Of a DNA stretch of 64,000 nt, positions 54,551 to 64,000 are shown piece by piece (the stretch's first letter is position 1; the number at the start of each line of letters is the position of its first letter). The translations under genes were made by a program, and so were the position numbers. Location of the stretch: positions 1-64,000 of the forward strand of contig JBFMDV010000002.1 in assembly GCA_040753875.1 (NCBI GenBank). Reading direction: 5' to 3'. This stretch comes from Candidatus Zixiibacteriota bacterium. Its GTDB lineage: Bacteria; Zixibacteria; MSB-5A5; GN15; FEB-12. The notes beneath the pieces were generated by a model. It made no database searches. It worked only from the letters and a program-made list of their open reading frames with translations, and was not told where the DNA came from.

Positions 54551-55075
54551 ATGCCCAAACAGGAAAAAGTAGACGCCGTCACCGAGATCAAGCAGCTCTT
54601 CGGCGAGTCGAGTTCCTATTTTGTGACCGAGTATCAGGGCCTGAACGTGGCCGATATGACGGTGCTTCGGAAGAACCTCCGTGAAGGGAGTGTCCGGTAT
54701 CTGGTTGCCAAGAACACGCTGTTCAAGCTGGCGGCCAAAGAGGCGGGGGCACCGAACCTGGACCAGTTTTTCACCGGTCCGACAGCAGTTGCCTTTGTCC
54801 GAAAGGATGCGTCGGTCGCAGCCAAGATCCTCAACGACTCCTTCAAGGAAAAACAGCTCCCCCGCGTGAAGGTGTTCGTGGTGGACAACCACGTGCACGA
54901 TGGCGCGGACATACAGCGCCTGGCCGATCTGCCGTCGCGCGAGGTGCTTCTGTCGCAGGTGGTGGCGGCGGTCGAATCGCCGCTCTCGGCGCTAGTCGGA
55001 GCCGTCGATGCCGTCTTCACCGAATTGATCGGCACGATCGACGCCCTTGCCGAAAAGAAAAAGACGGCCGCGTGA
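54551..55075 (+). CDS. rplJ: 50S ribosomal protein L10
   Basis: 174 residues with the N-terminal EIKQLFGESSSYFVTEYQGL, RYLVAKNTLFKLA and the TGPTAVAF core. The C-terminal helix (LVGAVDAVFTELIGTIDALA) binds L7/L12 dimers. Confidence 0.97.
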   Translation: MPKQEKVDAVTEIKQLFGESSSYFVTEYQGLNVADMTVLRKNLREGSVRYLVAKNTLFKLAAKEAGAPNLDQFFTGPTAVAFVRKDASVAAKILNDSFKEKQLPRVKVFVVDNHVHDGADIQRLADLPSREVLLSQVVAAVESPLSALVGAVDAVFTELIGTIDALAEKKKTAA

Positions 55076-55212
55076 TGAACTGACCGAGACGTTGGGGACA
55101 GATGCCTCCCTTGCTTCTAAGCGGTTTCGTCTCACCGTTTGGGCAGGCCTGGTCCCGATAGAAAAGTTAAAACGACGAGCAATAGTTGAACGTAGAGTGA
55201 GAGGAATGCGAC
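55076..55212. other. rplJ-rplL spacer
   Basis: 137 bases without a gene, longer than the usual rplJ-rplL gap. It carries weak inverted segments near 55120-55150. No promoter or terminator clear enough to call; the extra length may allow separate control of the four to six copies of L7/L12. Confidence 0.3.
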
Positions 55213-55602
55213 GTGTCAAACGCAGCGATTGTAGAGATTGTTGACAAGATCGCCGGTCTGAGCGCAATGGACCTGGCGGAGTTGTCCAAGGCGATTCAGG
55301 ATAAGTTCGGCGTCAAAGCGGCTGCCCCGATGGCTATGATGCCGGGCATGATGGCCGGCGGCGGCGCTGCCGCTGCCAAGGTTGAGGAGCAGACCGAGTT
55401 TGCGGTCGTCCTGACCTCAGCCGGCGAGAAGAAGATCCAGGTCATCAAAGTGGTCCGCGAGCTGACCAGCCTGGGTCTGAAAGAGGCCAAAGACCTGGTC
55501 GAGGCAGCTCCGGCGAAGGTCAAGGAAGGAGTCTCCAAACAGGAGGCCGAGGCCGCCAAAGCCAAGCTCGAAGAGGTTGGCGGGACTGTCGAGATCAAGT
55601 AG
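55213..55602 (+). CDS. rplL: 50S ribosomal protein L7/L12
   Basis: 129 residues from a GTG. N-terminal dimerisation domain ([20 protein letters not shown]), a Met/Ala/Gly hinge ([17 protein letters not shown]) and the C-terminal domain ([20 protein letters not shown]). Present in multiple copies on the ribosomal stalk. Confidence 0.98.
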   Translation: MSNAAIVEIVDKIAGLSAMDLAELSKAIQDKFGVKAAAPMAMMPGMMAGGGAAAAKVEEQTEFAVVLTSAGEKKIQVIKVVRELTSLGLKEAKDLVEAAPAKVKEGVSKQEAEAAKAKLEEVGGTVEIK

Positions 55603-55620
55603 TCTTGTTGATAACGCCGC

Positions 55621-55644
55621 GCCGGGAACCAACCGGTTCCCGGC
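55621..55644 (+). terminator. rplL-rpoB hairpin (possible attenuator)
   Basis: A 10-bp stem (GCCGGGAACC / GGTTCCCGGC) with a 4-base loop, 18 bases after rplL. No U-tract follows, so full termination is unlikely. It is in the position of the attenuator and RNase III site known from E. coli rplL-rpoB; a role as attenuator or processing site is inference. The rest of the 269-base gap shows no gene. Confidence 0.5.
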
Positions 55645-55871
55645 CGGTTGTACAGCACGAGAGCGAAGGTAGTTACAATTTCCCGGTTTGTTGTTTTTGT
55701 GATGGTTGATTGACTGCATGAACTGGCTCCCCTGATGGCGTGACCGCCGGGGAGACTCATGAAATAAATGGCAGGATCACCAGTCGTTTCGAACATAGTG
55801 CGAATGGCGTCAGCCCGGAGCGGGAATGCCCTGCTTGGCGCGGGCGTTCTGTATTGTAGGAGGGTTCTGTC

Positions 55872-59639
<3,768 letters not shown>

Positions 59640-59705
59640 GGTCCATGGGTGGTGTCGGCGCTGTCGGATGGCGGCGGCGCCGCACAGGAGTTAGAGGAGT
59701 AAGCC

Positions 59706-62700
59706 ATGGTCGATATGTTGAGAGCCCAAGGGCAGCAAAAGAAGCCGTCCGATTTCGCGGCGATTCAGATACAGATCGCCTCGCCGGAGACTATTCTATC
59801 GTGGTCCTATGGTGAGGTGACCAAGCCGGAGACCATCAATTACCGGTCGTTCAAACCGGAGCGCGATGGTTTGTTCTGCGAGCGCATTTTCGGTCCGGTC
59901 AAGGACTGGGAATGCAACTGCGGCAAATACAAGCGGATCCGCTTCCGCGGCATCGTGTGCGATCGCTGCGGTGTCGAGGTTACACAGTCCAAAGTGCGTC
60001 GCGAGCGGATGGGGCATATCGAGCTGGCGGTCCCGGTCTCGCACATATGGTACTTCAAGTCGCTTCCCTCCCGTATCGGCCACATGCTTGACCTCTCTAT
60101 TCGTGAACTGGAGAAAATCCTTTATTACGAGGCATATATCGTCATCGACCCGGGCAACACGTCATTTGACCTGGGGGGTGTGATTTCCGAAGAAGAGTTC
60201 CAGGAACTGGAAGAGGCCGGCAAGCAGTTCGATGCCCGCATGGGCGCCGACGCCATCCGCGAACTGCTCAGGCGTATCGACATGGAAGAAATGGTCGCCA
60301 CGCTGCGCGCGCAGATCAAAGTGGAGACCTCGGCTCAGCGCAAGAAAGACCTGCTCAAAAGGCTCCGCATATTCGAGGCCTTTCGTCAGTCGAACAACCG
60401 TCCGGAATGGATGATCATGAGCATCATCCCGGTGATCCCGCCGGACCTTCGCCCGCTGGTGCCGCTCGAGGGAGGCCGGTTCGCCACCTCCGACTTGAAC
60501 GATCTGTATCGCCGGGTCATCAACCGTAACAACCGGTTGAAGAAACTGATCGACATTCAGGCGCCCGAAGTCATCCTGCGCAACGAAAAGCGCATGCTGC
60601 AGGAAGCGGTCGACGCCCTGTTCGACAACGGACGCCGTACGCATTCGGTGCGCGGGGATTCCAAGCGGCCGCTCAAGTCGCTCTCCGACCTGCTTAAAGG
60701 GAAGCAGGGACGGTTCCGCCAGAACCTGCTCGGTAAACGCGTCGACTATTCCGGGCGCTCCGTGATCGTCGTCGGGCCCGAGTTGAAGTTGCACCAGTGC
60801 GGTCTCCCCAAGAACATGGCCCTCGAGCTGTTCAAGCCGTTCATCATTATGAAGCTTGAAGAGAAGGGGTACGTGCAAACTGTCAAATCGGCCAAGAAAT
60901 TGGTGGAAAAAGAACGTCCGGAAGTGTGGGATATTCTCGAGGAAATTATCGAAGATCATCCCGTGATGCTCAACCGTGCCCCTACGCTGCACCGTCTCGG
61001 TATTCAGGCATTCTACCCGGTGCTCGTGGAAGGCAAGGCGATTCGGCTGCATCCGCTCGTCTGTGCGGCGTTCAACGCCGACTTCGACGGTGACCAGATG
61101 GCCGTGCATGTGCCGCTGTCATTCGAGGCGCAGCTTGAAGCTCAGGTGCTGATGCTTTCCACGCACAACATTCTGGTGCCGTCATCCGGTCGGCCGATCG
61201 CCGTGCCGAACCAGGATATTGTGATCGGCTGTTACTACCTGACCAAGAGCCGCAAGGACGCGAAAGGCGAAGGGATGCACTTCATGAATCCCGAAGAAGC
61301 GCTTTTTGCCTACGATGCAGGTCAGGTGACTCTGCATTCGCTTATCAATGTCCGCCTTGACGGTCAGATGATTCAGACGACCTGTGGGCGACTCAAGTTT
61401 AACGCCATCCTTCCCAAGCAGATGGCCTATTACAACGAAACGACGTCAAAAGGCAAACTCGAAGAGATCGTCAGCCGGTCCTATTGGCTGTACGGTCAGA
61501 ACGAGACCGTGGCTCTGCTGGACAGGATGAAGCAGACCGGTTTCGAGTGGGCCACCAAAGCCGGCGTCACCATCTCCATCGACGACCTGCTGATTCCCGA
61601 GGAAAAGGAGAATCTCATCGAGGCGGCGCAGAAGGAAGTGGCCAAGATCCACAAACGCTACGAGCGAGGTGTGATAACCAGCGGCGAACGGTACAACCAG
61701 GTGATCGACACCTGGACCCGCACGACTGCCGAGGTCGGCGAGGTGATGTTCACCAACCTGGCGGCGCAGAACCAGGGGTTCAACCCTGTCTTCATGATGG
61801 CGGACTCGGGCGCGCGCGGCTCGAAAGAGCAGATACGCCAGTTGGCAGGCATGCGTGGCCTGATGGCCAAGCCGATGAAGAAAATGACTGGTGTGGTTGG
61901 TGAAATTATCGAAACCCCCGTTATTTCCAACTTCCGCGAAGGCCTCAGCGTACAGGAGTACTTCATTTCCACGCACGGCGCCCGCAAGGGGTTGGCCGAT
62001 ACGGCGCTGAAGACTGCCGATGCCGGCTACCTGACCCGTCGTCTGGTCGACGTGGCGCAGGACGTGATCGTGCGCAGTGAGGACTGCGGCACCATTCTGG
62101 GTCTTGACGTCGCCACCCTGAAAGAAGGCGAGGAAGTTATCGAGTCGCTGCGCGACCGTATTCTCGGTCGTACGGCGCTCGACGACGTGTACGATCCGAT
62201 CAGCGAGAATCTGATCGTTGCATCGGGCGATGAGATCAAGGAAGCGGAATCGATAGCCATCGAAGAAGCCGGAATCGAATCGGTCCGTATCCGTTCCGTG
62301 CTCACCTGCGAGGCCAAGTACGGTGTCTGTGCCAAGTGCTACGGTCGTAACCTTGCCACGATGCGGATGGTGGATATCGGCGAGGCAGTTGGTGTGATCG
62401 CCGCACAATCGATCGGCGAGCCGGGTACCCAGCTCACGCTGCGGACCTTCCACATCGGCGGGACCGCTGCGCGCATCGCCGAGCAGTCACAGGTAGAGAC
62501 CAAGTACGACGGCATCATCAAGCTCCAGGATATCCGCCTTATCGACCGTGCTGACAGTACTGCCGTGATCGTCAGCCGCGAAGGGGTCGGCGAAGCGCAT
62601 ATTGTCGACGATCGCGGACGAGTGCGTACCCGTCTCAAAGTCCCGTATGCCGCACATCTCCTGGTCAAAGACGGCCAGACGGTCAAGCGGGGGGACATCA

Positions 62701-63806
62701 TTTATGAGTGGGATCCGTACACGGGTGCGATCGTCACGGAACGCGCCGGCAAGATCCGATACAAAGACCTTGTCAAGGATACCACGTTCCGTGAGGAGAT
62801 CGATGACCAGACCGGTCTGATGCAGCGTAAAGTGGTCGAACATCGTGACAAGACTCTGTTCCCCACGATTGTTGTGGAGGACGACAATGGCAAGACGGTC
62901 GGCAGCTATCGCATACCGACGGAAGCGCAATTGCAGATCCATGACGGTCAAGAGGTGTATGCCGGTGACGTGCTTGTCAAAATGCCGCGCATGATTGCAA
63001 AATCGCGCGATATCACCGGCGGTCTGCCGCGCGTTGCTGAGTTGTTCGAGGCCCGCCGTCCCCATGACCCGGCCGTCATATCCGAGGTCGACGGCACCGT
63101 GGAGTTCGGCAAAATCGTCCGCGGACAACAGCAGATCATCGTCAAAGGGGAACAGGACGAAGTCAAAGAGTACCTGGTCCCACACGGCAAACACCTGATG
63201 GTTCACGACGGCGACTTTGTCCGTGCCGGTGACCGTTTGTGCGAAGGGTCGGTTGACCCTCACGACATCCTCAAGATTCTTGGCGTCTACGAGGTGCAGC
63301 GGTACCTGGTGAATGAGATTCAGGAAGTATACCGTCTGCAAGGAGTGAAGATCAACGACAAGCACATCGAAGTCATTGTCCGCCAGATGCTTCAGAAGAT
63401 CATGGTGGACCGCCCGGGGGAGACCAGCTTCCTTGAAGGTGAGAAGGTTGACAAGATCAAGTTTGTCGAAGAAAACTCGCGGGTGATTGCAGAGGGTGGC
63501 GAACCGGCCACCGCCGAACCGTTGCTTCTGGGTATCACCAGAGCGTCGCTGTCCACCGAGTCATTCATCTCGGCAGCATCGTTCCAGGAGACCACCAGGG
63601 TGCTTACCGAGGCGGCCATTGCCGGCAAGGTGGATTACCTGTTGGGTCTTAAAGAGAACGTGATCATCGGTCACCTGATTCCGGCCGGCACCGGCATCGA
63701 GCGGTACCGCGAAATCAAGGTCGAGCACGATGAGTTGCCACCGGTAGAAGTAAGCGAGAAGACAACAGAGACTACCGTGGCGGACATTTTCAAAGAAAAC
63801 GCTTGA
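59706..63806 (+). CDS. rpoC: DNA-directed RNA polymerase subunit beta'
   Basis: 1366 residues. The N-terminal zinc finger (CNCGKYKRI ... CDRCGVEV), the catalytic [12 protein letters not shown] with its three Mg-binding Asps, the bridge-helix region [20 protein letters not shown] and the second zinc site ([13 protein letters not shown]) are all intact. The ATG follows GGAGTAAGCC. Confidence 0.98.
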   Translation: MVDMLRAQGQQKKPSDFAAIQIQIASPETILSWSYGEVTKPETINYRSFKPERDGLFCERIFGPVKDWECNCGKYKRIRFRGIVCDRCGVEVTQSKVRRERMGHIELAVPVSHIWYFKSLPSRIGHMLDLSIRELEKILYYEAYIVIDPGNTSFDLGGVISEEEFQELEEAGKQFDARMGADAIRELLRRIDMEEMVATLRAQIKVETSAQRKKDLLKRLRIFEAFRQSNNRPEWMIMSIIPVIPPDLRPLVPLEGGRFATSDLNDLYRRVINRNNRLKKLIDIQAPEVILRNEKRMLQEAVDALFDNGRRTHSVRGDSKRPLKSLSDLLKGKQGRFRQNLLGKRVDYSGRSVIVVGPELKLHQCGLPKNMALELFKPFIIMKLEEKGYVQTVKSAKKLVEKERPEVWDILEEIIEDHPVMLNRAPTLHRLGIQAFYPVLVEGKAIRLHPLVCAAFNADFDGDQMAVHVPLSFEAQLEAQVLMLSTHNILVPSSGRPIAVPNQDIVIGCYYLTKSRKDAKGEGMHFMNPEEALFAYDAGQVTLHSLINVRLDGQMIQTTCGRLKFNAILPKQMAYYNETTSKGKLEEIVSRSYWLYGQNETVALLDRMKQTGFEWATKAGVTISIDDLLIPEEKENLIEAAQKEVAKIHKRYERGVITSGERYNQVIDTWTRTTAEVGEVMFTNLAAQNQGFNPVFMMADSGARGSKEQIRQLAGMRGLMAKPMKKMTGVVGEIIETPVISNFREGLSVQEYFISTHGARKGLADTALKTADAGYLTRRLVDVAQDVIVRSEDCGTILGLDVATLKEGEEVIESLRDRILGRTALDDVYDPISENLIVASGDEIKEAESIAIEEAGIESVRIRSVLTCEAKYGVCAKCYGRNLATMRMVDIGEAVGVIAAQSIGEPGTQLTLRTFHIGGTAARIAEQSQVETKYDGIIKLQDIRLIDRADSTAVIVSREGVGEAHIVDDRGRVRTRLKVPYAAHLLVKDGQTVKRGDIIYEWDPYTGAIVTERAGKIRYKDLVKDTTFREEIDDQTGLMQRKVVEHRDKTLFPTIVVEDDNGKTVGSYRIPTEAQLQIHDGQEVYAGDVLVKMPRMIAKSRDITGGLPRVAELFEARRPHDPAVISEVDGTVEFGKIVRGQQQIIVKGEQDEVKEYLVPHGKHLMVHDGDFVRAGDRLCEGSVDPHDILKILGVYEVQRYLVNEIQEVYRLQGVKINDKHIEVIVRQMLQKIMVDRPGETSFLEGEKVDKIKFVEENSRVIAEGGEPATAEPLLLGITRASLSTESFISAASFQETTRVLTEAAIAGKVDYLLGLKENVIIGHLIPAGTGIERYREIKVEHDELPPVEVSEKTTETTVADIFKENA

Positions 63807-63830
63807 CAGTTACGCTCGTGCCGGTAAATT
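63803..63830 (+). promoter_or_regulatory. Sigma70-like promoter of rpsL, overlapping the rpoC stop
   Basis: TTGACA, a 16-base spacer and TAAATT. The -35 covers the rpoC stop codon. It would give a leader of about 40 bases to rpsL. Confidence 0.6.
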
Positions 63831-63879
63831 GCGAGTCTCTTTTTGAGGATTTTGGAAAGTAACGTATATCGGAGTAGAT

Positions 63880-64000
63880 TTGCCGACTATTAACCAACTA
63901 ATCCGTATTGGACGGACGCAGGTAGTTGAAAAAACGAAGACCCCGGCGCTGGGCTCGTCGCCGCAGAAACGCGGTGTCTGCACGCGCGTGTACACCTCCA
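63880..64000 (+). CDS. rpsL: 30S ribosomal protein S12 (5' part)
   Basis: The first 40 residues are in the window: after the initiator, [11 protein letters not shown], then [19 protein letters not shown], the conserved S12 start. The start is a TTG with GGAG five bases upstream. The gene runs off the right edge; rpsG and fusA would be expected to follow. Confidence 0.95.
   Translation, partial: MPTINQLIRIGRTQVVEKTKTPALGSSPQKRGVCTRVYTS

Overview
The window looks like a chromosomal segment of a Gram-negative bacterium of the FCB superphylum, possibly a Zixibacteria-like lineage; this is inferred from protein style, not from a marker search. Pointers: secreted S8 peptidases ending in a Ca-binding dockerin-like doublet or in an FCB-type C-terminal sorting domain, an OmpA-type outer-membrane protein, a pilMNOPQ secretin cluster, several lipoproteins, and ribosomal/RNA polymerase genes in standard bacterial order. 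Start codons are relaxed: many genes begin with TTG or GTG, including rpoB, rpsL, rplK, rplL, nusG and mtnA.

Layout. 1-8.4 kb: rlmN followed by two exported proteins, a reverse-strand C-terminal processing protease (ctp), then a run of a membrane protein with a degenerate signal-peptidase fold, a HAD phosphatase, an O6-alkylguanine methyltransferase and an M29 aminopeptidase. 8.4-20 kb: a reverse-strand subtilase with PKD and dockerin-like modules, a lone FimT/GspH-like pilin, the pilM-N-O-P-Q cluster (with the AMIN domain carried on the PilP protein instead of PilQ) and a large Ig-like (Big-1) lipoprotein. 20-23.5 kb: acyl-CoA ligase, mtnA, a SprT-like metalloprotein. 23.6-27.7 kb: rplM-rpsI-rpsB-tsf-pyrH-frr. 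27.7-33.8 kb: an accessory block, mostly on the reverse strand, that separates frr from uppS: a frame-disrupted subtilase, two tandem beta-propeller lipoproteins with patchy near-identity, a CBS-domain protein and an unknown exported protein.

33.8-43.2 kb: uppS-cdsA-ubiA-like-nlpC/p60-uvrC-xseA-xseB-ispA-dxs, a tightly packed envelope, isoprenoid and DNA-repair operon with several 4-base start/stop overlaps. Dxs and IspA feed the prenyl diphosphates used by UppS and the UbiA-like enzyme. 43.2-50.8 kb: an OmpA-domain protein, two tandem reverse-strand multi-spanning GT-C-like/TPR proteins, nadK, tRNA-Gly and a small lipoprotein. 50.8-64 kb: a strong promoter, tRNA-Thr, tuf, rpmG, tRNA-Trp, secE, nusG, rplK, rplA, rplJ, rplL, rpoB, rpoC and the beginning of rpsL, which has its own sigma70-like promoter overlapping the rpoC stop.

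I found no CRISPR array, transposase, integrase or phage gene, and no convincing new multi-gene defence or metabolic system. The most unusual signals are: the mosaic duplication at 30.5-32.4 kb; the disrupted subtilase; the odd codon usage of tuf that switches abruptly about 70 bases before its stop; the AMIN/PilP domain rearrangement; the catalytically degenerate S26-like protein; and the paired GT-C/TPR proteins.
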